A program made the translations under genes and the position numbers. A stretch of 64,000 nt of DNA from Agromyces sp. H66 (lineage in GTDB: Bacteria > Actinomycetota > Actinomycetes > Actinomycetales > Microbacteriaceae), in the NCBI RefSeq assembly GCF_004959775.1, contig NZ_SJZG01000013.1:1-64000 (forward strand), in the 5' to 3' direction. Numbering within the stretch: position 1 is the stretch's first letter; each line of letters begins with the position of its first letter. A model generated the notes under the pieces. It did no database searches and was not told the DNA's origin. It saw only the letters and a program-made list of their open reading frames with translations. This document shows positions 16,063-24,051 of this stretch, one piece after another.

Positions 16063-17427
16063 ATGTCAACACCCCGGGCCTTCCGGCCGCTGCGCAACCC
16101 CGCATACCGGTGGCTGGCGGCGGCGCTCGTGGCGTCGCTCGTCGGCGCCGGCATCTGGATGGTCGCGCTGGTCTGGCAGATCGTCGCGATCGGCGGCGGT
16201 GCGGCCGAGCTCTCGGTGGTCGCCGGCGCGACGGCGGTCGGGATGCTGCTCACGACGCTGCTCGGCGGGGCGCTCGCCGACCGGATTCCGCAGCGACGCA
16301 TCCTGGTCGTCGTGGAGGTCGTGCGCGCGGCGAGCGTCGGCATCGTCGCGATGCTCTCGTTGACCGGCGGCCTGGCGGTGTGGCAACTGTCCGCGGTGGC
16401 GTTCGTCGGTGGCGTGATGGCCGGGCTGTACTACCCGGCGTACTCGGCGCTGCTGCCGAGCGTGCTGCCTGAGGACCAGCTCATGGCCGCGAACGGCTTC
16501 GAGGGCATGGCCCGGCCGGTGCTCATGCAGGCGGGCGGTCCGGCGCTCGCGAGCGCACTCATCGCGATCTCGTCGCCGGGGGCGGCGCTCGCCGTGACCG
16601 CCCTGACCGGTGTCGTGGCGGCCGTGTGCCTGCTGAAGGTGCCCGACGTGCCGCTGCGCGGCGAGCGCGCGGAGTCGGTCGAGCAGGCCGGCAGCACGCG
16701 GCATCCGGCCGTCGCCCTGCTCGTCGACGTGCGCGACGGCTTCGGCTACATGGTGCGCACGCCGTGGCTGCTCGGTACGCTCACGTTCGCGTCGCTGCTG
16801 ATCCTGCTCATCATGGGGCCGTTCGAGGTGCTCGTGCCGTTCGTGATCAAGGACGTCGCGGGCGGCGGACCCGGGGAGCACGCGCTGATCCTGGCGGCGT
16901 TCGGCATCGGCGGTGCGGCCGGGTCGATGGCGGTGGCTTCACTCCGGATGCCGCGGCGGTACCTGACCGTGATGAACCTGCTCTGGGGGTTCGGATGCCT
17001 CCCCCTCGCGGCGTTCGGACTGACCGACCAGATCTGGCTGATGGTTCTTGCCGCCTTCCTGGTGGGTGCGGCGTTCAACGGCGGCGTCGTGATCTGGGGC
17101 ACGCTCCTGCAGCGCCGGGTCCCTGCGGAGATGCTCGGCCGCGTCTCGAGCTTGGACTTCTTCGTCTCGCTCGCGTTCATGCCCGCGTCGATGGCGTTCG
17201 CCGGGCCGGCGGGGGAGTCGCTGGGACTGCCGGTCGTGTTCCTCATCGCGGGCGTGGTGCCGCTGGTGATCGGGGTCGTCGCGATCGTGGCGGCGCGGAT
17301 GCGGCGCGATGAGCTCGCGCACCCGCTCGACACGGGCGAGGAATCGACGCCTGTTGCCGCAGTCGCCGAGGACGACGGCGAAGAGCGGACTCGAACCGCC
17401 GGAGAGCTCGTACCAACCATCGCCTGA
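16063..17427 (+). CDS. Major facilitator superfamily exporter
   Basis: A 454-residue membrane protein with about twelve hydrophobic segments. It starts RPLRNPAYRWLAAALVASLVG, the start typical of MFS drug or siderophore exporters (EntS-like, MFS_3). The A-motif-like loop GGALADRIPQRRILVVVE lies between helices 2 and 3. It is predicted to export small hydrophobic compounds with proton antiport. ATG at 16063 follows GAAGGAGCAGGCC. A strong hairpin lies ten bases after the stop. Confidence 0.88.
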   Translation: MSTPRAFRPLRNPAYRWLAAALVASLVGAGIWMVALVWQIVAIGGGAAELSVVAGATAVGMLLTTLLGGALADRIPQRRILVVVEVVRAASVGIVAMLSLTGGLAVWQLSAVAFVGGVMAGLYYPAYSALLPSVLPEDQLMAANGFEGMARPVLMQAGGPALASALIAISSPGAALAVTALTGVVAAVCLLKVPDVPLRGERAESVEQAGSTRHPAVALLVDVRDGFGYMVRTPWLLGTLTFASLLILLIMGPFEVLVPFVIKDVAGGGPGEHALILAAFGIGGAAGSMAVASLRMPRRYLTVMNLLWGFGCLPLAAFGLTDQIWLMVLAAFLVGAAFNGGVVIWGTLLQRRVPAEMLGRVSSLDFFVSLAFMPASMAFAGPAGESLGLPVVFLIAGVVPLVIGVVAIVAARMRRDELAHPLDTGEESTPVAAVAEDDGEERTRTAGELVPTIA

Positions 17428-17436
17428 CGTGGTCGC

Positions 17437-17470
17437 GATCGGCCGGACGGCGAGCGCCGCCCGGCCGATC
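17437..17470. terminator. Bidirectional hairpin between convergent genes
   Basis: GATCGGCCGG at 17437 pairs exactly with CCGGCCGATC at 17461. CGGC and GCCG then pair inside, with a single A/C mismatch and a GAGC loop. It lies between the MFS stop (17427) and the convergent gene stop (17480), with no U-tract, as is common in high-GC actinobacteria. Confidence 0.75.
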
Positions 17471-17479
17471 CGCCTCGCT

Positions 17480-17935
17480 TCAGGCGCCCGTCGACCGCCG
17501 GTCGGTCGCTCGCCGGAGACGGTCCACATCGAGGCCGAGCAGCTCGAACGTCTCCCGAAGTGGGGCGGCGGCATCCGGATTCGTCGCTCCCAGGCAGTCG
17601 GCCACGCGAAGGCCCTCGTTGCTCACTTCGGTCAGCGATGCCATCAGCGAGGCGGCGGCCGACGCCGGGAGGTTGATCGTTCCCTCCGACTCCGACGCAT
17701 CGGTCACTTCGCCGACCTCGACCACGTAGAGCAGTGCATTTCCGAGCATCGCGCGCTCGCCGGCGCACGGGCCCGCTCCGGCGTCCATCGCGACGTCGAA
17801 GACCTCCGACGCGACGCCGGCGCTTCGCAGATACGCGTCGACCTCTCCATCCGATGCCATGATCCGCATGATCTCGGGGTAGTCGGCGTCCGTGATCTCG
17901 ATCGTCGGTTCGAGCTGGGATGCTCCATCAGCCAT
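17480..17935 (-). CDS. Hypothetical acidic protein, 151 aa
   Basis: A soluble acidic protein (IEITDADYPEIMRIMASDGEVDAYLRSAGV, DLLYVVEVGEV-like core). No motif, signal peptide or membrane helix was recognised. ATG at 17935 is preceded by GAAGGGG; the longer frame to 18058 adds an unlikely Pro/Ser-rich tail. It is convergent with the MFS exporter. Confidence 0.6.
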   Translation of the reverse strand: MADGASQLEPTIEITDADYPEIMRIMASDGEVDAYLRSAGVASEVFDVAMDAGAGPCAGERAMLGNALLYVVEVGEVTDASESEGTINLPASAAASLMASLTEVSNEGLRVADCLGATNPDAAAPLRETFELLGLDVDRLRRATDRRSTGA

Positions 17936-18123
17936 CTCGATCGCCCCTTCGGTAAGAGAACTCAGCCCAGCGGTCCGGAATCTACTCCGGGCTCCCGTGT
18001 GCGGCAACGGGCCGTCGGCGGGGTTTGTGAAGCTATACGGCGAAGGCTGATTCACCAATAACTTCGCCGGACGGTTCCAAGCCGCCTTATGACTTCGGTC
18101 GCGCCCGCATCGCGCCCTCGTCG

Positions 18124-18525
18124 TCAGCGCGCTCGGAGGGCTGCCTCGATGTCATCGAGCAACGCAGGAGCGTGCTCGCTGACCGTGCTCCAGAGTCGAG
18201 CATTGTCGAGGCCCGCGCAGTTGTGTGCGGCGACATTGCGAGTTGCGCGCAGCCCATCGCGCGCGAGTTCCGGGAGGGCGGCCGCGATGGCATCCGGCAG
18301 CTCGCGGGCGACGAAATCGGCGAGGTGGATGACCGCGAGCATCCCGATGTCGTAGCTGTCGGATCCCGACGCGACGAACGCCTCGCGACCGTCGCGCGAC
18401 ACGCGCTCGAATCGCGAGCGAAGGCGCGCGACCTCTTCGAGCAGGCGTTCGATTCGGCGCTGGTGGTCCGAGGCATCCGCTCGTGGTCGAGCCCGGAAGC
18501 CACGCGGTGCGGGTTCCTCGCTCAC
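18124..18525 (-). CDS. HepT-like (DUF86) protein, first HepT/MntA-type pair
   Basis: A 133-residue helical protein. The HepT RNase motif R-x4-H-x-Y appears as RNVAAHNC (about residues 95-102), so the tyrosine that MntA adenylylates in studied pairs is a cysteine here. The remainder (GMLAVIHLADFVARELPDAIA) fits the DUF86/HepT four-helix bundle. It overlaps the nucleotidyltransferase gene by four bases (ATGA). By family it is a toxin RNase; the missing Tyr makes classical control by adenylylation doubtful. Confidence 0.75.
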   Translation of the reverse strand: MSEEPAPRGFRARPRADASDHQRRIERLLEEVARLRSRFERVSRDGREAFVASGSDSYDIGMLAVIHLADFVARELPDAIAAALPELARDGLRATRNVAAHNCAGLDNARLWSTVSEHAPALLDDIEAALRAR

Positions 18526-18989
18526 AGCGGAACCGCTTCGCGACGGATGACGCGGACGATCTCGTCGTCGGGGTCGTCGACGACCGCGTCAACGGGGAAG
18601 CCGAGGATGCTCGCGACCTCCTCGCGGAAGGCCGCGAGCGTGAGGAAGTCGACCTCATCAACGGCGTCGACCAAGAGATCGACATCACTGCGCTCGGTGT
18701 CGGTGCCGCGGGCAGCGGAACCGAACACCCGGATGTTGCTCACGCCATACCGCGGCCCCAGCGCGCGAATGCGCGATGCGAAGAGCTCGAGGGGGATCGA
18801 TGGGCGCAGTCTCGCGGCGCGGAGGATCCGGGAGAGGAGCTCGCTGCTCGGCTCCCGGGCGCCAGACTCGATGGCGGCGAGGTTCGGTTGCTTCAGCCCG
18901 GCGCGGGCGGCAAGGTCTCGCTGGGACATGCCGGCGTCCTCGCGAGCGCGTCGAACGAGCGCGGCGGCGGACTCCTCGCTTGCGCTCAT
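18522..18989 (-). CDS. HTH-nucleotidyltransferase fusion (MntA-like antitoxin)
   Basis: A 155-residue protein. Residues 5-65 are an XRE-type HTH (ARAGLKQPNLAAIESGAREPS). Residues 75-155 are a minimal nucleotidyltransferase with GSAARGTDTERSDVDLLVD, the GSx10DxD active site. In known pairs the MNT enzyme modifies and blocks HepT; here it also carries its own DNA-binding domain, fitting autoregulation. ATG at 18989. It is the first gene of the pair, with an inverted repeat ten bases upstream. Confidence 0.85.
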   Translation of the reverse strand: MSASEESAAALVRRAREDAGMSQRDLAARAGLKQPNLAAIESGAREPSSELLSRILRAARLRPSIPLELFASRIRALGPRYGVSNIRVFGSAARGTDTERSDVDLLVDAVDEVDFLTLAAFREEVASILGFPVDAVVDDPDDEIVRVIRREAVPL

Positions 18990-18998
18990 GACGAGAGT

Positions 18999-19013
18999 AT
19001 ATCGTGCTGATAT
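18999..19013. promoter_or_regulatory. ATATC-N5-GATAT inverted repeat
   Basis: A perfect short inverted repeat ten bases upstream of the HTH-nucleotidyltransferase start. It is AT-rich in a GC-rich setting, a likely operator for the encoded HTH domain. The stretch to 19069 holds no gene. Confidence 0.5.
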
Positions 19014-19069
19014 CGCCGACGAGGAAGCCTCATCCCGCCTTACAGCGGCATCGCCTCGAACCGGCGAGT

Positions 19070-19963
19070 TCACGAATCCGTGCCTTCGTAGCCTCCATCG
19101 TTACGGCTGAGTTTGTCGATTGCAACGAGCAGTTCATCGGCCAGGATCGAAACTGATTGCGAAACGAAGTCGGGGTCACCGACTCCTTCCTCGGCACGGC
19201 CAGCCATCGCCGACCCGGTTGCTTTCGCACCTGCCGCGAAATGCTCGCGGAGATACTCAATCGCTTGAGCGGTCGCGGCACTGCTCATGTCGTCGGAGAC
19301 GAGCTCGACAAACTTCGCGGCGATCGTGCCAGTATCGCTTGCCACCAGAATCCGGTAGATATCGTGAGCATCCTTGTCATGCAGTCGGCGTGGAGCGGTA
19401 GCGGCACGTTCGCCCAACTTGTGCAGCTTCGCGACGAGTAGGGCAGCCAGGCCGGCTACTCGCACTCGGTACACGCGCTTGTCGTTGGTGTCGAGCGCAG
19501 CGACTTCGAGTCGGTCATTGTCGATCAGCGCCGCTTCCAGGCCGCTCGCCCGTCTGGTTGCTCGGCGGCTGTGCGGGGGGATTCGAGCCCCACGCGCGCT
19601 TGCTCTGCCCGGACCAGCGAGTGCTTCGGGGACCATGAGGTCAACGGGGATTCCAGCGGAGTTCATCCACTCTCCCGGATTCCCCGACACAGGGTTCGGG
19701 TAGAAGTGGGCACTCCGCATTGCCTCCTCAACCTTCGGATCATCACTGAGCGCACGTGGGTCGATCGCAAGGTCACTATCCTTTGTCGCCTCCGCGAGCG
19801 CAACCAGCGAGGACTTCGTGCGGAGGTAGATGGCCTGGGCGCCGATGACGATGACGGCGTCTCGATGTGCCTCCAGCGCGTCGAGCGCATCAAGGAGGGC
19901 GGAGCGTGCTGCGACAAGCAGGTCCTCGTGAGCCAGTGGGCTATCGGCGCCAATCGTGTTCAT
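19070..19963 (-). CDS. AbiEii-like nucleotidyltransferase toxin
   Basis: A 297-residue protein of the type IV TA/AbiEii nucleotidyltransferase type: GAQAIYLRT near residue 41, an Asp pair in TKDSDLAIDP, then GLAALLVAKLHKLGER and KDAHDIYRIL in the helical half, as in DUF1814-like enzymes. Such toxins transfer nucleotides to a cellular target and act in phage abortive infection. It overlaps the upstream gene by 23 bases. It is lower in GC than its neighbours, a sign of transfer. Confidence 0.75.
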   Translation of the reverse strand: MNTIGADSPLAHEDLLVAARSALLDALDALEAHRDAVIVIGAQAIYLRTKSSLVALAEATKDSDLAIDPRALSDDPKVEEAMRSAHFYPNPVSGNPGEWMNSAGIPVDLMVPEALAGPGRASARGARIPPHSRRATRRASGLEAALIDNDRLEVAALDTNDKRVYRVRVAGLAALLVAKLHKLGERAATAPRRLHDKDAHDIYRILVASDTGTIAAKFVELVSDDMSSAATAQAIEYLREHFAAGAKATGSAMAGRAEEGVGDPDFVSQSVSILADELLVAIDKLSRNDGGYEGTDS

Positions 19964-21017
19964 TGCGTGACATCCATCCGAGCAACTCCTCTGCTTCCCC
20001 CGGGTTACGGCCAGGGCCGGTCATCAGGTCAACCGCGACCTGCGATGCCGCGGCAATTCTCACTCCATCCCAGAGTTGACTTCGCTCAAAGACGACGTCG
20101 TATTTGGGTTGGGCCAGTACGATGTTCGCCCCGCTCTCTGCTGGACGAAGGCCCCACTTCTCTACGGCGAGCGACACTGACTCTGTGTAGATCATTGCCG
20201 AGCGGGGCGGCGCCCAGGGCGCCCAGCGCGCGGCTGCTACGGTGCTCGTCACCGCGTAACGCAAATCAGGTGTTTCTCGAGCACGAGCGAGCACGCTGTC
20301 GATTCCCCTTGGTGCAATCCATTTGGTCGTCAGATTCGTCAGTGCGAAGCTGTAGTCGACACTCCACCGCCTTAGGATCTGCAGCCAATCCCGGGCAATC
20401 ACGCGCCCGTCTGCTCGTTCGACAAGTCCTTCCTCTTCCAGAAAGTCGACTACTCGATAGGTCGCACCCGTCGACGCGCGGGAAACCTCCACGAGCTGTC
20501 GCATGGACCATTCACGGTCGAAATCGACGAGCGCGCGAACAACTTTCGCCGCTGGCTCGCCCTTGAGCGTGCCCTTCGGGCGCCCTGGACCACGCCAAGG
20601 ATCGCTATCCGCCCCCCTGTCGAAGACGAATAGGCCAGGCCATGAGAGGGAAACACGAATGTTGCCCGTGGCGTCTGCCCATGAGAGTCCGGCATTCGTC
20701 AGTCGCTCACGAACTGTTCCAGGAAGATAGCGGGCCATGACGATCAGGTGAGGGCGGATCGGTCGATCTGAAGAACTGACTCGATCGGTGAATGCGGCGA
20801 CATCGCGACTCTCAACGATTCGCTTGGCCTCGACGGGGATAGTGGCGGCTGCGCCGCTTGGTGAACGGATGGTCAGTACTGCGTCGTTGCGTCCGCGCAA
20901 CTCGGCGCGTGGGGACGAGAGTTCGCCTGACCATTCCGGAGGTAGCGCCTTGATCACCCTGCGAGCGGCCTCACGCATGACCTCGGCCTCGCTCATCGGC
21001 TCCACGATGCTTGGCAT
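19941..21017 (-). CDS. AbiEi-like antitoxin/regulator with winged helix
   Basis: A 358-residue protein. The N-terminal part (about 1-130) has VEAKRIVES in a possible restriction-endonuclease-like fold, of uncertain activity. A winged helix follows at about 170-225 (KVVRALVDFDREWSMRQLVEVSRASTGATYRVVDFLEEEGLV). The C-terminal half resembles AbiEi C-terminal regions (MIYTESVSLA, VDLMTGPGRNPGEAEELLGWM). By order and partner it is the antitoxin or repressor. ATG at 21017 follows GGGGGG. Confidence 0.7.
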   Translation of the reverse strand: MPSIVEPMSEAEVMREAARRVIKALPPEWSGELSSPRAELRGRNDAVLTIRSPSGAAATIPVEAKRIVESRDVAAFTDRVSSSDRPIRPHLIVMARYLPGTVRERLTNAGLSWADATGNIRVSLSWPGLFVFDRGADSDPWRGPGRPKGTLKGEPAAKVVRALVDFDREWSMRQLVEVSRASTGATYRVVDFLEEEGLVERADGRVIARDWLQILRRWSVDYSFALTNLTTKWIAPRGIDSVLARARETPDLRYAVTSTVAAARWAPWAPPRSAMIYTESVSLAVEKWGLRPAESGANIVLAQPKYDVVFERSQLWDGVRIAAASQVAVDLMTGPGRNPGEAEELLGWMSRNEHDWRR

Positions 21018-21073
21018 GATCGCCCCCCATCCGTTCGGAAAATATGCTACCTCGTTACGCGCCCGACAATGGC

Positions 21074-21142
21074 GTTTTCCCGAACACACTCGCAAGAGTA
21101 CCGGCAAGGAGAGCGGTTGGGGGTGTCCATGTTCGGGAAAAC
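21074..21142. promoter_or_regulatory. 12-base inverted repeat pair upstream of the AbiE-like operon
   Basis: GTTTTCCCGAAC (21074-21085) is exactly complementary to GTTCGGGAAAAC (21131-21142), 45 bases apart. A related half-site GTTCGGAAAA lies at 21033, nearer the gene. AbiEi antitoxins of studied systems repress their operon through separated inverted repeats; these are candidates. No gene is seen in 21018-21246. Confidence 0.55.
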
Positions 21143-21246
21143 TAAGAATTCCGCCCCCGGCGGACTATGTGGAATACGCGAACGCAGCGGGTTGCGGCAC
21201 AGCGACGAGCTCCTCCCACAGCCGGGGCGTCAGCGATCGACCGAGA

Positions 21247-22134
21247 TCACGGCCAGAACGTGGCGGAGTAAATCGCCATCGCGGCGAACGGCAGCGCGGC
21301 GATGCCGAGCGTCACCCACAGCACGCGGCGCCGTCGCGCCCGCTCGATGTCGCGTCGCAGTCGGTCGAACGCGTCGTGATCGACGGCCTCGGTCTCCGGC
21401 ATCCGCTTCCACGTCGCGGGCTGAGCGGCGAGCGACGCGAGCTGCTGCACCTGCTCGGCCGTCAGCGTGACCGGATGCCGCTGCAGCCAACCGACGAGCT
21501 CGAAGTCTCGCAGCACAGCAACAGTGTACGGGCGCTCGCGCACGGTCATACGTCGTGCACCGACGATCGCGATGATCGGCGTGACGTCGACGAGCATCCG
21601 CGCGCTGACCGAGAGCAGCTTCGACGTGCGCTTCCCCTCATACGCGGCGTTGCGCAGGTGGTCGGTACGTTGCCCGTTCACGAGGATGCGCTTCGCGCCC
21701 ACCCACACGTTCTGCCCGCGATGGTGCTTCGTGTTGATCGTGAACACCCCGCCCGGCCCGATCACGACATGGTCGAGGTCGCTCGCGCCGCTGCCGACCG
21801 GCACGGAGTGCAGCACGTACCATTCAGGCCCGAGCCCGGCGAGCCGGCGCGCGACCTCGAGCTCTCCGAGTGCGCCGACGTACCACGGCTCGGCCTCGCG
21901 GCCGAGTGGCGAGACGCCGAAGAAGCGCTGCACGGCGGTGTTCGAAGGTACGGTCGCCTGCACGCGCAGGCATTCGGCGATGACGGATGTCGCGGGCTGG
22001 CGCAGCCCAAGAGAGGGGCTGACGGTGTGCTCGTTCAGGGCGTCACTTCCCGGGTCGATGGTGTGGGTCTCCGATACTGCCAATGGACCTGGCGCCGGTG
22101 AGAGTCCCCGAACGCGGGGTTGACGGATCTGCAC
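21247..22134 (-). CDS. NERD-domain protein with C-terminal membrane segment
   Basis: A 295-residue protein. The NERD (nuclease-related) domain spans about 85-200, with GALGELEVARRLAGL, SDLDHVVIGPGGVFTINTK and the continuing GQNVWVGAKR block. The C-terminus has a basic patch (RARRRRVLW) followed by one membrane helix (VTLGIAALPFAAMAIYSATF). NERD domains are predicted DNA-associated nuclease relatives; the role here is unknown. The first 35 residues look unlike the family, so the true start could be internal. Confidence 0.78.
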   Translation of the reverse strand: MQIRQPRVRGLSPAPGPLAVSETHTIDPGSDALNEHTVSPSLGLRQPATSVIAECLRVQATVPSNTAVQRFFGVSPLGREAEPWYVGALGELEVARRLAGLGPEWYVLHSVPVGSGASDLDHVVIGPGGVFTINTKHHRGQNVWVGAKRILVNGQRTDHLRNAAYEGKRTSKLLSVSARMLVDVTPIIAIVGARRMTVRERPYTVAVLRDFELVGWLQRHPVTLTAEQVQQLASLAAQPATWKRMPETEAVDHDAFDRLRRDIERARRRRVLWVTLGIAALPFAAMAIYSATFWP

Positions 22135-22167
22135 GAACCGCAGGATGCCCGCTCGTCGAGAAGGTAC

Positions 22168-22500
22168 CTACTGACCTCGTTCGCCGTCGAGCAGGCGCTC
22201 CACAGCGGACTTGAGGAGCGGGATGTCGTTTCGAGCGGTGGCCATCACGATCGCGTGTGACGTGTCGAAGTACCGATGCGCGAGCTGATCACGCATCTGG
22301 GCGATGTCGCCCCACGGGATGTCGGGCTCGGGCGCGGTGACGGACGGATCGAGATCTTTGACGGCCTCCCCGATCTCGATGAGTCGGATGCGAATCGCAT
22401 CGAACACGATGCCGTCGTCGTCGGTTCGTGTCGCGTAGTCCTCGATGATCCTGCACGCGATGAGGATGTCTCCGAGCCGGGCTCGCGACGACCGGCTCAC
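22168..22500 (-). CDS. HepT-type RNase toxin, second pair
   Basis: A 110-residue DUF86 protein with the complete R-x4-H-x-Y motif (RDQLAHRY). It is helical throughout, of normal length for HepT. It is predicted to be an RNase toxin silenced by adenylylation of the motif tyrosine by its MntA partner, which it overlaps by four bases (ATGA). Contrast with the first pair, where this tyrosine is Cys. Confidence 0.88.
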   Translation of the reverse strand: MSRSSRARLGDILIACRIIEDYATRTDDDGIVFDAIRIRLIEIGEAVKDLDPSVTAPEPDIPWGDIAQMRDQLAHRYFDTSHAIVMATARNDIPLLKSAVERLLDGERGQ

Positions 22501-22997
22501 ACCGGCCTCGCCTCGCGAAGCACGCTGTCGACGACGTCGGCCTTCAGACTCGAAGCCGGCACGACATCGACCGGCGCGTCCAGGATGCGCTCCGCGGCGC
22601 TGCGCATCTGGCCGAGGCCGAACATGCCGACGCCGTCGCCAACGTCGACGAGGAGATCGACGTCGCTCGTCGCTGTTTCGTCACCCCGGGCGACACTGCC
22701 GAACACGCGCACATTCGTGGCGCCCAAGTCGCCGAGTGCGGCCAGCAGCTCCTCGCGGTTCGCGTTGAGACGCGCACGCAGCGGGCGCACGCCGGGGCGA
22801 CTCGGCGCCGGGCGCCCGCCCGACAGTCGTTCCGCCGTCGCCGTCACGCCGGCACTCAGTTCCGCGTGGTGCGAATCGATGAACTCCCGCACCGCCGCGC
22901 TGACGATGTCCTTCTTCGTCCGGCCCAGCAGGTGCGCTGCATCGGAGACGAGGCGATCGGTCGCCGGGTCGATCTTGATCGGGGTGAATGTCGCCAT
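22497..22997 (-). CDS. MntA-type nucleotidyltransferase antitoxin with N-terminal DNA-binding region
   Basis: A 166-residue protein. The N-terminal 45 residues (FTPIKIDPATDRLVSDAAHLLGRTKKDIVSAAV) resemble a ribbon-helix-helix unit. The C-terminal 90 residues are a minimal nucleotidyltransferase with GSVARGDETATSDVDLLVD. ATG at 22997 is chosen over 23000 because AAGGAG lies five bases before it. It probably both modifies HepT and represses its own operon through the palindrome at 23009. Confidence 0.85.
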   Translation of the reverse strand: MATFTPIKIDPATDRLVSDAAHLLGRTKKDIVSAAVREFIDSHHAELSAGVTATAERLSGGRPAPSRPGVRPLRARLNANREELLAALGDLGATNVRVFGSVARGDETATSDVDLLVDVGDGVGMFGLGQMRSAAERILDAPVDVVPASSLKADVVDSVLREARPV

Positions 22998-23008
22998 CAT
23001 TGCTCCTT

Positions 23009-23032
23009 GGTACCAGAATACCATCTGGTACC
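23009..23032. promoter_or_regulatory. GGTACCAGA-N6-TCTGGTACC inverted repeat
   Basis: Two perfect 9-base arms separated by six bases, 11 bases upstream of the MntA-type start. It probably overlaps the promoter and serves as the operator for the N-terminal DNA-binding region of that protein. Confidence 0.65.
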
Positions 23033-23076
23033 TTGGTGATCCCGCAAGAGCACGGGACCTCCGCATGAACGGCGTC

Positions 23077-23736
23077 TCAGAGGATCCGTTCGAGCACCTC
23101 AGTGCCGCGCGTCCGCTCGACGCGGACCACGAGACCCCCGAGATCGGTGACTCCACCACGCACGGTCAGCTCGGCGACGTCGTGTCCCTTTGCGCGGGGC
23201 TCGGCCCGCTCGGGGTGCGGGTAGCCGCTGATCGACCTGAAGGTTCGGATGCCGCGCCGTGCCTTGCTGTGGCGCTGAGCGAAGCCCGAGTTGATCGCAC
23301 AAAGCTCGATGGCGAACTCGTAACGTTCCACCAGGCGCGCGGTGTCAAGGGTGATCACGGTGTGCGCCTCGTTCCGGTAGGAGCGTGCACCGAGCAGATC
23401 GAGCAGGCGGCGTTGCTGCAGGAAGAAGAACACCCGCGAGTTCAGCTCCCCGTACCAATCGACGGGCGTCATTCCGTCCAACGCCTCAGCCAAAGACTGT
23501 TCGTGGATCGGCTTCTGATCCCGGATCACGGCGGTGCCATGAATCGGATGCTCCAACACGTGCGACTCCTCACGGCGCTCTGCGAGCAGGCGGGCGCGAT
23601 GAGCGGGCTCCAGGTCCCAGCGGTCCACGAGCGCGGCCGACGAGAGCAGGCCATGCCGTTCGATCGACGGCCAGCTGCCATCGGCGGCCATGTGGAACAC
23701 CTGAGGATAGAGACGGATGAGGTCGGCGGTTCGCAT
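23077..23736 (-). CDS. DUF7002-like protein, partner of a small HTH protein
   Basis: A 219-residue protein whose N-terminus (ADLIRLYPQVFHMAADGSWPSIERHGLLS) and later blocks (GTAVIRDQKP, MTPVDWYGELNSRVFFFL, VITLDTARLV, INSGFA) match a conserved family I recall as DUF7002. The order 'H-x-A ... SI-x-x-x-GLLS' resembles the start of DarT-type ADP-ribosyltransferases, but I cannot confirm catalysis. It is preceded two bases away by a 61-residue HTH gene, so it may be a toxin-antitoxin-like unit. Confidence 0.65.
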   Translation of the reverse strand: MRTADLIRLYPQVFHMAADGSWPSIERHGLLSSAALVDRWDLEPAHRARLLAERREESHVLEHPIHGTAVIRDQKPIHEQSLAEALDGMTPVDWYGELNSRVFFFLQQRRLLDLLGARSYRNEAHTVITLDTARLVERYEFAIELCAINSGFAQRHSKARRGIRTFRSISGYPHPERAEPRAKGHDVAELTVRGGVTDLGGLVVRVERTRGTEVLERIL

Positions 23737-23738
23737 CG

Positions 23739-23924
23739 TTACCTGCCCGCCCGGTGACCAAACTCGCGACGGACGTCGGCGGACTGGTCGGCATCGAGTA
23801 ACCAGCGCGTCTCGTGCCGAGAGGCCAGCACGCCGTACTTCGAGCGCAGGTAGTTGCGAATGGTCACCGGCCGCACGTCGAGTTCACGTGCGAGTTCGTT
23901 GGGTGTCACGGGCTGGGCGGTCAT
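23739..23924 (-). CDS. Small 61-aa helix-turn-helix protein
   Basis: A single HTH (VTPNELARELDVRPVTIRNYLRSKYG) followed by a short tail with ETRWLLDADQ. The size and fold suit a DNA-binding repressor or antitoxin for the following DUF7002-like gene, two bases downstream. No strong ribosome site was seen before ATG at 23924. Confidence 0.65.
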   Translation of the reverse strand: MTAQPVTPNELARELDVRPVTIRNYLRSKYGVLASRHETRWLLDADQSADVRREFGHRAGR

Positions 23925-24051
23925 GATCGAGAGCGTAGCGAGACGCGGCGAGGTCTGGGGTTGGTGCCGTAGAACGACACAACGTCAGCGAGAGCAGGTG
24001 AAGACCGTGCAGATCGCTCGCCTCGGTCTCTAGGCTTGATGCGTCGGGCAA

